The notes beneath the pieces were generated by a model. That model was not told the origin of the DNA and searched no databases. It saw only the letters and a list, made by a program, of their open reading frames with translations. Positions 1 through 10,929 of a DNA stretch of 64,000 bases are shown here, in pieces (positions within the stretch are counted from its first letter, which is position 1; each line of letters starts with the position of its first letter). Both the position numbers and the translations under genes were made by a program. The stretch comes from Dryomyza anilis (lineage: Eukaryota > Arthropoda > Insecta > Diptera > Dryomyzidae): assembly GCA_951804985.1 (NCBI GenBank), contig OX638133.1:70252367-70316366 (forward strand), read 5' to 3'.

Positions 1-2216
1 TAAAAAAGTATTAAATATTTCCATTTTGGCCTTTGAACGAGTTCGTTGAGTCTGGCAGTTTTTCGATTTATCGTCTGTGCGTCAAAGATTTTCCCATAGA
101 CAACCCTAATTCATCATGATTGTTTTGAAGAAAACTTTGAGTTCAAGGATTTCTACAAATATACTTTACCTTCTTATTGCATTATAGCGTGTATTAAGAT
201 ATTTGATAACTTTAACTAATACTAGTCAGATTATTAATGTTTCTATTTGTTGGAATATTTTGCCAAAAATATCAAAAATATATGACTTACATTACAGGCC
301 ATTAGCCTCATACTTTAGCTTTTGCCCAACGAAGCAGCACCTTGATTTTGCTGTATTTATTTTTCACTCATAATAAATCATCTTCAACGAGTTTTTTTAC
401 TTAATCCGTGTGGAATTAGCATTTAGCATCCTTTCAGTGCTGCTGTGAAAAGTGGAAACATCTCAAGTGAACATCGGAGACTATATAATTTCGGAAATTC
501 CTTTGTTTTTTATAAAGCAATTCGAGTTTTCTAATATTTTTGTTAAATACATCACATATGCCATCTATGCCTGTTAAGGCCATAAACATATGTATGCAAA
601 ATGTACAGTTCAAATGACTCCGCATCCATTATTCATTAATTCTACAAAAAAAAAAAAAATGTTGCTTGCTTGATGTATGGGCATAGGTTCAAATTTGGCA
701 ACAGCTGCAGCTTCCATGGGACCCTTGAATGTTTAGCCAAAATATATACATTTTTTTTGTTGTTTTTGTCTTAACAAACATAAGTATACAAACGCGTATT
801 TATTCTGACACTTATTACACAGCATTGTTGATTTGGTTTTCGAGTATTTGCAAATGCTGCGCGGAATATTAATTCGATATTATGATTAACGCTAAGTTCG
901 CAATCGGCCAAAAGTGTGAGTTAAATTTATTAAATTTACGAATTCCGAAGTAAAGATATTTATTTGAAGCACTCAGTAATTGGCAATTAAAAAAAGTAAC
1001 ATCAAATAATGTAGTGGCTATTTAAAATTGATTTTAATTTATGAATTTATGGTTTTTTAAAATTATAGTCTAAAAAAACACGTGGACTATAAATATAACA
1101 TCATAACTAAGACTATCAAATTGATGGAAGATATGATTATACTAAACTCAACATGATTGTTGGTATGCCAAAAACAATTTCTATATGATTCTGAGTTTAT
1201 CTGACTGGTACTTATTCTCCGAATTATTCTAGCAATTATTTTTTCGTCAAGAAGAATATCGTCAAGAAGAATATAATAAGGATTGTCAAATTGTTAAATA
1301 TATAATTGTGATTCTTTACTCATTCTTTAATTATTTTTAATCATATTTTTTAGTTATTGAGACATTAGACCATAGTTAACTAGAGTAAAATTACTATGTT
1401 TTTATATCCTACTAGTGAAAAGGTACACACACAGAAAAAAACGGTTGAAGCCAGACAGTAAACAATTGTTAGTTTATTTTAAACGAATTAACATTTTTAA
1501 TTGTTGGGTTTTGTTCAAAACTGTTACATATTTCAACTTTTAACAAAATCTTAAAAAATGTCGTTTAAAATTTGTCAAAATTAGAAAAACTCAATTAAAT
1601 GCGGAACGACAAACATTTTCCGATTCTTCCGATGGAGCAGATCGTCGATTATGGGAATGTAGAGTGCATCATACCGTAGAAATCACAAACTTAAAACCAT
1701 TCCACAAAAACCATCATTGGTGGGGTTTCGAACGTCACTCTGTCCCGGAAATCTTTAACATATTTGGTGCTATTTTCAGCCTGGAAATCAACATCACGAG
1801 CTAGGCCTGTCCTCAGGCTGGCATGAACAACAGCAACTTGGTCGCAGAGCGTCAATATGCCTCATGCCGTAATTCGATACGGTTCGGAGAAAATCTGTGG
1901 TGGAAACGTCACGTTGGTCGAAAAGATTCAAGGCTAGATGAATGCATTCGATTACCCGAGTGCCCAAGATCACGCTCGTTTCTTTAAGTACTCGGGTAGT
2001 TTGTTTGTTTTTCGTTGTTTGAACTACCCGTGTAGTGCGTTCGTTTAACATTAAAATAATATTTTTTCGAATATGGGGGTTTTTGCGCCAGTTCGCGAGT
2101 CCTGCGTTCCATTAGAATTATAATGAAATTTACTGTCAATTTCCGAAAATAAAAAAATGGAAGTGGTATATGGGGAGTGGAATATGAGCCCCCATTTGAG
2201 GCTCGTTTACCACTCC
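1..2216. other. Gene-free AT-rich DNA with one less AT-rich island
   Basis: I see no gene here. Most of it is AT-rich simple sequence. The stretch 1620-2050 is clearly richer in G and C and of higher complexity. It is open on the minus strand for 85 codons (1794-2051), but that product matches no family I know. At 1990-2033 an 11-base near-perfect inverted repeat (ACTCGGGTAGT / ACTACCCGTGT) could form a hairpin. The island could be a decayed retroelement end or a unique regulatory segment; I cannot decide. Confidence 0.4.
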
Positions 2217-3944
2217 CACGGAGGGAAAAAAGTTCTAAAATCCAGAAGGAATCAAGAGGAATAGGAGTGATAATGATACAAATATTTACAGGTCCGATCA
2301 CTCTGACATTAGGCAAGTTTTTTTTGACAAATTTTGAAATATTTTGTTTTGATTCAAATTCAAATTGTCAAAAATTGAAATTTATGTTCAAAGAAAATAT
2401 GAAAAATATTTTTCAGATTTTGTTTTGATTATAAAAATTTTTGTGAATATTTTTAAGTTATCTCAAAGCATACCTTGATAATTATTTTTCATTTCTATAG
2501 AATTTTATATTGATTTTTTTTAATTGTCAATTTTGTTTTGGTTTTAAAACTAAACTTCAAAAAACTTGGCTAGTGTCACCTAAAGTAAACATTGGAAAAA
2601 AATGAGAGAGTGATCGTACCTGTATATATTTGTATCATGGGAGTGATATACAGCTAAACCGAAAAATTCTTAATTTCAAGAAATGGATTTTCTTAGTTGT
2701 CAAAAAAGTAACTAAGTAGAATTATTCTTAGATTCAGTTATTAATTTCTTGGATATCAAAAAAGTAACTAAGTAGAATTATTCTTGGTTTCAGTTATTAA
2801 TTTCTTAGGTATCAAAAATGTTGTTGTTGTTTTCGTCGCAAAATGTAATGAACACGTGTTCGTACAGTTGTTGTTTTTTCGATCTTGCTTTGTCGCTATT
2901 ATGTTTTGTTTTACTTTGTCCGTCTGTCAGCCCCATCTGTTTGTTCGTGTATCTGTCTGTCCATATGTTGAAAAAAAGCAATTATTTCGAAGCTAACATA
3001 AAATAAAAAAAAAGATATTCGAGTTAATTTATTGTTAATTTAGTACTTTATTACCTATATGCATTTTGGTATAGTAAATGACTTCTTTGAATACTTAATG
3101 TGATTGAATTGTTTATTTTATTTTTATAATTATTATTTAATTTAATCTCTGTATATTATTCTGAAACCGTTTACTTACCATATACACTTTCTCCTCTTCT
3201 GTTGCCTCTTCTGTTGGTTATGTATAAACCCTCCGCACGTTACCCATAAGCATTGTATAGTGTATTTTGATAACAATGGAATGAAATCAACTTGGTATTT
3301 ATGCAAAATTGAACCCAAATTTATGTTTACGAACTGAAATCATACCAATATTCGCAGGAAAAATCGTTTATTCTATTTATATCTTTAACATTCATACATA
3401 CACAGACGCTTGCTTGTCTGGCTGTGCTTTGTTGTTCTATTCGTGAAAACACACACATGCAAACATTGTATATCATGCCATTTTTTGATACCTAAAAGAA
3501 AAAAAATTGCAATCCAGACAAATTGTACTTAGTTACTTTTTTGATACCTAAGAACTTAATGTCTGAATATCTAGAAAAATTTGGCTTAGTTACTTTCAAC
3601 AGACAGACAGGCAGACTAACAGATGGCGACGTCGCAAAACAAAGCATACATACAGAGCAATATCGATGAAAACAACAACAATACATGAACACGTGTTCTT
3701 TTTGCGATGAATACAGCAACAATTTTGCGTGTTCTTTTTGGTTTTTATAATCAATAAATTAACTTCTGAAAATCCAATTGAATAAAGTTTGTTTACTTTT
3801 TTGACAACTAAGTAATTTGCTTTCTTGATATCCAGATGACAAATTCTTGAATTTTAGTAGTATTTTATTGATATTAGTCAAATTCTTCTATTTTTCTTTC
3901 TAACCGAATTCTTCTCGAATTTTAGAATTTTATTTCCCTCCGTG
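2217..3944. repeat. Foldback element with CACGGAGGGAAA terminal inverted repeats
   Basis: The segment starts with CACGGAGGGAAAAAAGTTCT and the reverse complement of its right end starts CACGGAGGGAAATAAAATTC. Further in, the arms stay complementary: 2660-2965 matches the reverse of about 3484-3900, including repeated 'AAAAAAGTAACTAAGT' units and a shared GAACACGTGTTC segment. The open frames on both strands (2784-3006 and 3492-3722) are the two arms of this palindrome, not genes. No transposase is visible, so it is non-autonomous. I could not find a clear target-site duplication. A second element is nested near the left end. Confidence 0.7.
2272..2639. mobile_element. Nested 368-bp MITE with exact 8-bp target duplication
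   Basis: Terminal inverted repeats of about 35 bases begin ATGATACAAATAT at each end and continue through TACAGGTMCGATCACTC. The direct repeat GGAGTGAT lies exactly on both sides (2264-2271 and 2640-2647). An 8-base duplication suits hAT, P or Merlin-type transposition, but the family cannot be named from the ends alone. It sits inside the left arm of the larger foldback element, so it inserted later. No coding capacity. Confidence 0.75.
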
Positions 3945-4489
3945 TAAATAGAGTTTTATACACTTTTGGAAATATTCGTTTGAAATCGAGAGCCTAAAGA
4001 AACCAAAAAATGAATCAGTTGAAGATAAGAAAGGACAGTGTGATCAAAATGAAAGAGAGATGAAACAAGCGAAATTTGACAAATAATATAAAAATAATGT
4101 ATGGTAAAAATCATATTAAGTAGTGTTATCTTTAAATAAAAATAGAACTGTCTATAATTACCTTGCTTTTATTTTCAAATAAAAAAAATTTAAAAAGAAG
4201 GCATTTTTAAAATATCAAAAGTATGAACTGTTAAAACGATCAAATCGGAGTAACTGGTTGCTGTATATTTGACATTTATGCTAAACGAAAATTTTATACT
4301 TTCGTTCTAACCCTTTTTTAACAGTAACTTACTGTGGGTTCCATTTCAGCACTGAAAACTGTTAAAAAACAGTCTAAAACGACAGTTTATTGTTTTGTGA
4401 GTATAATCACTTGAAAAATGCAAAAGAAAATATATTCTTGATAAGCGTAACCTCTACAGTATATTGAAAATGGACAGAATTGGTCGATT

Positions 4490-5886
4490 ACACTACACAA
4501 CAGCCATTCTGCGCAGCAGTCATGGTTATTTTTGTATTATGTAAAATGACGCCCTGATTCCGAAAATAGTTTAATACTGTTTCTTTGAATAGGTTTACAA
4601 AATATGGGTCAATAACTTTTGAGCCGAGCTTTCAAAAATAACTCACAAGAGTTATATCAAATGAATTGTATTTGAACATCCAATAAACATTTCTTATAAT
4701 TTTTAAATCGATAGAAGAACTCGAAAAAAGTATTTTTACCACAAAAATTTTAATTAAAACATGCATTTAAAAAATTGAAAAAATAGAGAAAGTAAGACGA
4801 TGCACAGTTTGTAATATTTCAAAATTAATCCATACTCTTTCGAAGAAATTGAGCTATCAATGACAAAAATATATGAGTAACATTTACGGATAAAATAAAT
4901 TATGTGAAGGCATTACAATTGATTGCTATATAAATAGCCACCAAAAAATGTGGGCCAATCACGCCAAGTTTTTGAGCACGTATTTATAGAGAATGGTTTG
5001 TAACTAATTTCAAATTTTATAATTTTATCTTGAATACTTTACGAGATATGGAATCCTAAAAGGTAAACTCATATCTTGTATGGGATGTAATTGAGTCGTT
5101 GACTAATTTGTCTCATTTTCGAACTTAAAATTACTTTTCTACTAGAATATATTGAAGTTAAATTTCATCGCATTCGGAATAGTATTTATCAAGTTATCGT
5201 GTATTGGCGAACAGACAGACGGCCATAGATCGACTCGAAAAGTGATGCTGACTAAGAAAATAAATACTTGTCATACCGGCAACGCCTTCTAAGATGCGCT
5301 ATAATATCCTCATATACTTAGTTTAACCTGTAACCAATGGGTGTAGAGTATAAAAACAAAAAATTTAGTTTACACCCAATTCTAATGCTTTCACATGTTT
5401 TTTCTGACGACAAAATGTATCCATGGATTTTTTTTATTTTTACGTCGTTTTCTTTTAAAACGTACAAGCAAATTTTGGAATATCACAGACTGTCAATCAT
5501 CTCGCTTTTTAAATTTTCACAATTTTTTAAATGCATCTTTGATTTTAATGTTCCTCGAAAAAAAACAAAAAATTTCGAGTTCTTCTATCGAATTCTCTCA
5601 AACCAGTAAACCAATTTTAAAATGTTGTCAGAAATGTTTATTGGATTTTAAATTATCTGTTATTTTGTAATCAGTTTGATCAAACTGTTATTTAAAACGC
5701 GAAATATTGCAAATATATGTGACCAGCTTTTTGTAAGCTCGGTTCATAAGTTATTGGCCGATATCTCATAAACCTATCCATAGATTTTTTAATTAATATA
5801 TTAGAATTCTGCGGTTCATTGCCAATAATACAAAAATAGTTTCATTTATTGCACAAACTTTTTTTCCTCATTTTGTTGTGCAGTGT
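4490..5886. repeat. Foldback element with ACACTRCACAACA ends, centre filled by an older repeat
   Basis: The left end ACACTACACAACA is mirrored by TGTTGTGCAGTGT at the right. Homologous inverted arms follow: 'CAATAACTT-TGA-CCGAGCTT' at 4611-4633 against 5739-5760, 'ATCCAATAAACATTTCT' at 4678 against 5634, and 'ATAGAAGAACTCGAAA' at 4711 against 5577. Arms are roughly 400 bases and diverged. The middle (about 4870-5355) is a decayed Helentron-like copy. Open frames at 5337-5670 come from the right arm and centre. No transposase is present. Confidence 0.65.
4870..5355 (+). repeat. Diverged Helitron/Helentron-like (mini-me-type) fragment
   Basis: The order of blocks matches the 3' half of the 8480-9298 element. 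In order: 'CTTGTATGGGA', 'GTTGACTAATTTGTCTCATTTTC', 'AATATATTGAAGTTAAATTTC', 'GCATTCGGAATAGTATTTATC', a short GACAGACGG tract, 'GTGATGCTGACTAAGAA', 'CATACCGGCAACGCCTTCTAA', and 'GGGTGTAGAGTATAA' at the end. Similarity is far lower than among the four good copies, so this belongs to an older wave or a separate subfamily. Confidence 0.6.
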
Positions 5887-6115
5887 TATGACCCGACCAT
5901 CATATAACACTAACATCTAAGGTTAGATTTTCCTTTATCCCGGCCGAAATGCATTTTTTATTGTAAACAATCATTGACTCAAATATGTTTCAAAATATAT
6001 TAAAAAAATGATTTTCATCGAAATATGAGATTGCTATATGGTCGAAGTTGTAGACGTAAAAGTTACCAAATAATTTTTTTACAAACTCGATTTTATTGCA
6101 TTTTCTGCTATACAC

Positions 6116-6668
6116 ACGTAGCAAAAAAAGGGTCCTTCCAAACAACTTTTTGTCTATGTTTGAAGCCTTATGTAAACATAATTCATAATTACCTGATAAA
6201 TAGTCTTATTTATATTATGTTAACACTTTAAAATGGCAAATGCTCTAGTGGAAACATAATTAATGTTGGATCCAAACAAAAAAATATTTGAATCGAAACA
6301 TTATATTTTCAAAATTATACTTGTTTGGGTAACAGCCTGAATATAATGATGTTCCAAACATATCGTTCCATTTTTCCAAGAAGTAATAATTAATTGCATC
6401 CAAATTATGTATATGTATTTAATTTACAAATGACAAAATTATTATCAATACGAACACTTTCTCTCAACGAACAACAAAAGACACTGAGACATGGCGAATC
6501 AGTTCGTATACCTACCGAGCACAAGGCTATAAATTATATCAATTTCATTTTGTGTTTGTTTAGAAACATAACTATAATCAAGTAAGCTGACGAGCATTAA
6601 TTTATTTAAATGCAATTAAAGCGTTATGTTTGAAACATAATTTAGGGCAAACATTTACAGGTTCTGCT
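6116..6668. repeat. Interspersed repeat rich in AAACATAA motifs (copy 1)
   Basis: The left edge 'CGTAGCAAAAAAAGGGTCCT' followed by 'CCAAACAA' recurs at about 22640 ('CGTTGCAAAAAAACAGGACT', then 'CCAAACAA'). The right part carries 'GAAACATAATTTAGGGCA', which resembles 'GTAAACATAAGGGCA' near 22875. Inside, TTATGTTT / AAACATAA occurs on both strands many times. I take it for a non-autonomous element, boundaries approximate. The short open frames within it are not convincing genes. Confidence 0.4.
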
Positions 6669-7380
6669 GAACAATATAATATAATAATATTCAATACAAT
6701 CTGTACCAAAATAAATTTAATTTCGATCAAAATTTAAATATAATTCATTCCTAATCAGAGATTAAAACTCTTTGGAACATCAGTTCTGGTTCCAAGATTT
6801 TTAAAATAGCGATTCCCACAACAATTTTATTAATAATGGTTTCGATTCCGGTTCTGGTTTCAAAAATTGAACGCTTTTGATACCGGTCCTTTGCGGTTCT
6901 TTCCCTGACTGAGACCGGATTCAGTTCTACAATTTTTTTTAGGTTCCACACATTTTTTAATAACGGTTCCGATTAAGGTTCATGTACCGATTCCTGTTCT
7001 TTGCTGTCCCTTTTCCAACTACATGTATAGTAATTTCGTACTAATTTTTAATTATATTTTTTTCGAATATTGAGATAAAACTTCTTTGACTTACTGATAA
7101 TAGCGCAGGGTTCCCGAATATGTCATTTATTTTTGAAGGATATGCCAGAGCGAGGTATGCAGATGCGGCAAATTCCGAGAAAACACAAGACCAATAACAT
7201 TTTGAAAACTGAGTAAAATTAAAAATATATGAGGTCGAAAGCTATAATGTCCACTACAATTTATTATTTTGCGATGACTAAAAACGACTACTTAATATTT
7301 GTCTTTTTTTTACATTTTTAGACACTATCGTTTAAAAATGGGAAAGATGATAAACTTGATATTTGTTTATACACTTAGCT
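6669..7380. other. Gene-free AT-rich spacer
   Basis: No gene or clear repeat boundary. The segment 6770-7010 repeats the words GGTTC and CCGATTC / GATTCCGG loosely ('gattccggttctggtttc', 'ggttccgattaaggttc'), perhaps a decayed short tandem array. The minus-strand open frame 6751-6951 is a by-product of this. Confidence 0.3.
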
Positions 7381-7393
7381 ACATTAGCTACGA

Positions 7394-7697
7394 CCGCGGT
7401 AGCTCAGTGGTTAGTGCGTTGGACTGCGAGCCGAAAGGTCCCCGGTTCAAGCCTGGACTGGGGCTAACAACATCTTTTCATAGAAACATTTTTCTATACC
7501 GCGCTACCTCTCGGCAGTAAATGGCAAACCTACGAGTGTAAAACATTGCCTATGAAAAGCTCTCACCCGCCGTTCGGATTCGGCAATAAACTGTAGGTCC
7601 CACCACTTTGAGTACAAATATAACACGCTCAGCTCAAAATGGTGAGAGAGCTCGGCCTAAGTTTTTGTACAGCTGTAGTGCCACTACTATTATTATT
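7394..7697 (+). mobile_element. tRNA-derived SINE, near-full copy
   Basis: The head is tRNA-like: an A box TAGCTCAGTGG at 7400-7410 and a B box GGTTCAAGCC at 7444-7453, 44 bases apart as in a tRNA gene. The anticodon-loop-like stretch CTGCGAG follows GTTGGA. A unique body comes next (TACCGCGCTACCTCTCGGCAG, then CTGTAGGTCCCACCACTTTG), and the element ends in a short ATT repeat. It is flanked by ACATTAGCTACGA (7381-7393) and ACATTAGCAACGA (7698-7710), a 12/13 target-site duplication typical of LINE-driven retroposition. The open frame 7299-7520 is the SINE read through, not a gene. The element makes no protein; its RNA would come from the internal Pol III promoter. Confidence 0.9.
7400..7453 (+). 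promoter_or_regulatory. Internal RNA polymerase III promoter (A and B boxes) of the SINE
   Basis: TAGCTCAGTGG matches the A-box consensus TRGYNNAGTGG and GGTTCAAGCC matches the B-box consensus GGTTCGANNCC with one change. Spacing equals that of tRNA genes. The same boxes occur in reverse at about 39391-39444. Confidence 0.8.
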
Positions 7698-8123
7698 ACA
7701 TTAGCAACGAAGAAATAATAATTAAGTTTGGGTATTTTTGTGCTTAGCTTTTGCCGCTACATTTATTTTTGTAATATCATCACAAGTGTGACTATCTGAT
7801 CGCACTAGGATAATTCGGGTTAATATTTAATTTGAAAAAGTAAAAAGGCGCTGAAAAATGGATCCAAGGATTACGTGTAAAGGGCAAAAGGTAATTCATA
7901 ACCGTTTGTTTACAAATTTTATATGAAATTCGATCCGAATTCGATCGAAAGCCAGAACATGGCCGTATAACTAGATTTTGAAACGGAAAGAATACAAGTT
8001 GGATATCGATCATTAACACCAACAATGTGGACTGGTTTTATATAACGGACAGACGAACTAGCATTGATCAATCAGACACTCCAGTTTGCATGATTATTCT
8101 ACCGAATCCGAGAACAATAAAAA

Positions 8124-8470
8124 ACAAATAGAAATATTCAAATAATGTGTATATCTTTTGAAAAAAGTTAATAAAGAAATGTGGATGGTCACTAATACAT
8201 GGAGGGGGACTTCATGCACTCAGCTAAAGTACATTATAAAAAACGATTGGATTGAAATTTTTAAGGGTCTTTTAAAGTCGATGAACTAAAATTCATTCGC
8301 ATATGAACCACAGGCACTGTTCGAAACTATATTAAAAAACCGAAATATTGGCGAAGATGAAATGTTTTCGCTATGAAATAAATAAACCAGGCATCTATGT
8401 TGATTTAGACGAAAACAAATTAGAAATTAAAGACAGAAAAATATTTGTCATGTAAACGAAAAGAAAAATG
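8124..8470. repeat. Left member of a direct duplication flanking a Helentron-like element
   Basis: This stretch reappears at 9298-9690 in the same orientation with high identity: 'CAAATAGAAATATTCAAATA', 'CATGGAGGGGGACTTCA', 'AACGATTGGATTGAAATTTT', 'CCACAGGCACTGTTCGAAAC', 'CTATGAAATAAATAAACCAG', 'CATGTAAACGAAAAGAAA'. The right copy holds about 50 bases absent here (around 9416-9437 and 9464-9490). No protein function is recognised, though short codon-like runs exist. The Helentron-like copy 8480-9298 sits exactly between the two members. Confidence 0.8.
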
Positions 8471-8479
8471 ATTCGAAAA

Positions 8480-9298
8480 AAAACGAGTTGGGAAAGTTAG
8501 GTCACATGGGTAAGTTCGGTCACATGGGGTGGACTTTTATAGTCGGTCGGGCCCGACTATGAAATACCCTACACCATTGGTGGGATATTTAATTGTATAT
8601 CTTAATTTTAAAGTTTTTAATTATACTGAACCTCCCCACCCTCAGAATATTATTCACATATCAGATATTAACATCTTATATCTCCATAATTTAAAAAATT
8701 GATATAAAAGTATAAAAAACTAATACAAAAAATTAGAAAAATGTAAATGGGCGGACCACGCCTATATTCAAAAATTGTGTAAGGATAATATTTCATAGAT
8801 TTGATTTTAATAATTTACGGTTCACATTTCCACTATAAAAACCCGGGAAATAATGAAAAAAAGGTGGGCGGATCTCGCCCATTTTTTGACCACATATTTC
8901 TAGGTGAATTCTAATAATAAGTTTTAAATTTTGTAACTATACTTTGAATACTTTTCGAGTTATTAGTTCCGAAAAAGTTATATACAAGTGACTTGTATGG
9001 GAGGTGGGCGTGTCCGTTGACCGATTTGGCTCATTTTCAAACTCAGTACCTACTTTTGGCTAAAATATATTGATACGAAATTTCATCGCATTCTGATTAG
9101 TATTTCTCAAGTTATTCTGTATTCGGACAGCAAGACGGACAGACAGACAGACAGACAGACGGACATGGCTAATCGGACTCGGGTAGTGATGCTGATCAAG
9201 AATATATATACTTTTCCATACCGGACACGCCTCCTAAGGGGCATTACAATATATGCACAAAGTTAATATACCCTGTACCTCATAGGTGTAGGGTATAA
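8480..9298 (+). mobile_element. Helitron/Helentron-like non-autonomous element (mini-me/DINE-1 type), copy A
   Basis: The ends are AAAACGAGTTGGGAAAG and GGTGTAGGGTATAA. Near the left end a palindrome ATAGTCGGTCGGGCCCGACT is followed by TACCCTACACC, which is the inverse of the right-end GGTGTAGGGTA, giving subterminal inverted repeats. The right third carries a (GACA)n tract at 9133-9160 and the core GTGATGCTGATCAAGAATAT next to TATATA. Those features are known from Drosophila mini-me and DINE-1 elements, which are regarded as non-autonomous Helentrons. I infer the class from structure; no Rep/helicase gene is present. Sister copies: 20734-21213, 29081-29851, 43782-44534. Confidence 0.75.
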
Positions 9299-9690
9299 CA
9301 AATAGAAATATTCAAATAATGTGTATATCTTATGAAAAAGTTAATAAAGAAATGTGGAAGGTCACTAATACATGGAGGGGGACTTCAGGCACTCAGCTAA
9401 AGTACATTATAGAAAACACAGGTCAGTTTTCATCATGAACGATTGGATTGAAATTTTTAAGGCTGTAAGATCAACAAAAGGTAAAAATGCGGAGAAGGGT
9501 TTATAAAGTTGTTGAACTAAAATTGTTGAACCACAGGCACTGTTCGAAACTATATTAAAAAACCGAAATTTTGGCGAAGAAGAAATGTTTTCGCTATGAA
9601 ATAAATAAACCAGGCATCTGTCTTGATTTAGACGAAAACAAATTAGAAATTAAAGACAGAAAAATAGTTGTCATGTAAACGAAAAGAAAG
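9298..9690. repeat. Right member of the direct duplication
   Basis: This copy matches 8124-8470 in the same direction and begins immediately after the last base of the Helentron-like element. It holds an extra 'CACAGGTCAGTTTTCATCATG' type segment and another around 9464-9490, so it is probably closer to the ancestral sequence, with the left member deleted internally. Confidence 0.8.
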
Positions 9691-10381
9691 TTGTTTAGAA
9701 TGTGTTTTGAAGATTTTAAGGAAAAAAAGTCTCGTTGTTATATGGAAACTAATTTTTAAAGAATTTCGTATTCATTACAGGTACAATCAAATTCGCATAC
9801 TGGATCTAACCCGTCTTCTGGAGTTTGATCAATTTATTATTTTTTAACCACCCACACTTTTCAATAAATGAAAGTAAGAATTACTGATTGCGACATGTTT
9901 ACCAATCTTATAAATAATGGAATTTGAAATTTGGATCAATTATCTTTTATTCGAATACCAATATTTAATTTTAATTTTTCAATGTCACAAGGTGTATATT
10001 TATTTATGGTTGTTTTATTTTTTGAACATTTATGAAATATATTTTTTTTTCATATTATTTTATAATTAATTTAACTTTATTTAATTTAAAATAAGTGTAA
10101 AGAGTGAGCTTTGGTTTTTATTTTTTTTTTATTTTTGAAATTGAAAAAGTGTAAAATATTTATTATAGTTGAATTGACAGCTAAAGCAGGTTTTCAATGT
10201 ATTTCATACATTGCGTTTCGTGTGTGTTTTATATTGAACGTTGGATTTTAGCGTCCAATGCCTCAACTGTATTAATATTTTTTTAAATATTTTGGATTAT
10301 TTAAATATTTTGGATTTGTACAATATATTTATAATTGACAAGAATAAAAATAAATAAACTTAAAAATAGACATCAATATGT
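9691..10381. other. Gene-free, very AT-rich stretch
   Basis: No gene seen. Poly(T) runs (10040-10060, 10120-10135) and TTTAAATATTTTGGAT repeated at 10284-10316 stand out. GTTGGATTTTAGCGTCCAA at 10239-10258 is a small imperfect inverted repeat. Confidence 0.3.
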
Positions 10382-10663
10382 TTAATTGAAATCGTATAAT
10401 TCTCCTTTTGGACTGCTGCCTTTGAAATTTGAAGTATACGATCTACCAAGATGTCTAATGCAGTGAAAAGTTACCGCGTCCCGGCACCCGTACATTTGTA
10501 CTATTCCTTTAAATTTTTTCTTTGTTCTTGATTTCAAATCCGTCCATACTTTCTTCCATTTTGAGACTGTTCTATTTGGAAGCCCATGCGAATTAAGTTT
10601 TTCACTAATTATTTGCCATGTGGAGTCTACATTTACTCGATTGGTTCCAAAAACGGATCGCAA
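10382..10663 (-). pseudogene. Myb/SANT-like (zeste-type) DNA-binding domain fragment
   Basis: The minus strand reads a 93-codon stretch with the pattern S-T-W-x-x-I-S-E-K-L-N-S-H-G-L-P-N-R-T followed by W-K-K-V-W-T-D-L-K-S-R-T-K-K-K. The last two tryptophans, the 'LN..G...R' turn and the basic tail are the hallmarks of the Myb/SANT-like domain seen in zeste and in many insect nuclear proteins, including accessory proteins of Harbinger transposons. The first helix of the domain is missing: upstream the frame runs only 13 more codons to a stop and contains no ATG (the apparent first codon is TTG). The C-terminal 45 residues match nothing I know. It is either one exon of a split gene or a decayed transposon gene; I lean to a remnant. 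Confidence 0.5.
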
Positions 10664-10929
10664 TTTGAAAAGGAAAAACTTTTTACTACTTCTTAAAATC
10701 CATTAAATTTTCTTAAATAAAATACAACTTTACCATTTATTCTATTTTAAAATTTGACAGTTTTATTCGTGAGAACGAAATATAGCTGCATCATCTAACG
10801 TACAATTTTTAAACATTCTGAACACTGAAAAAATTCAACATGTACGTGTCACTAGTGATTACTCTGAAAATTTGTGCTAAAACAGTTTTTTTTTTTAGAT
10901 CAATTCGTTTACGGTTTTTAATGCAATTG

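Noticed and set aside
7394..7470. Possible functional tRNA gene
   Set aside because: A and B boxes are present, but the anticodon stem has mismatches and the acceptor stem cannot be closed; the copy has SINE body, tail and target duplication.
9133..9160. (GACA)n as a stand-alone microsatellite or CRISPR-like array
   Set aside because: It is an internal block of every copy of the Helentron-like element and has no spacers.
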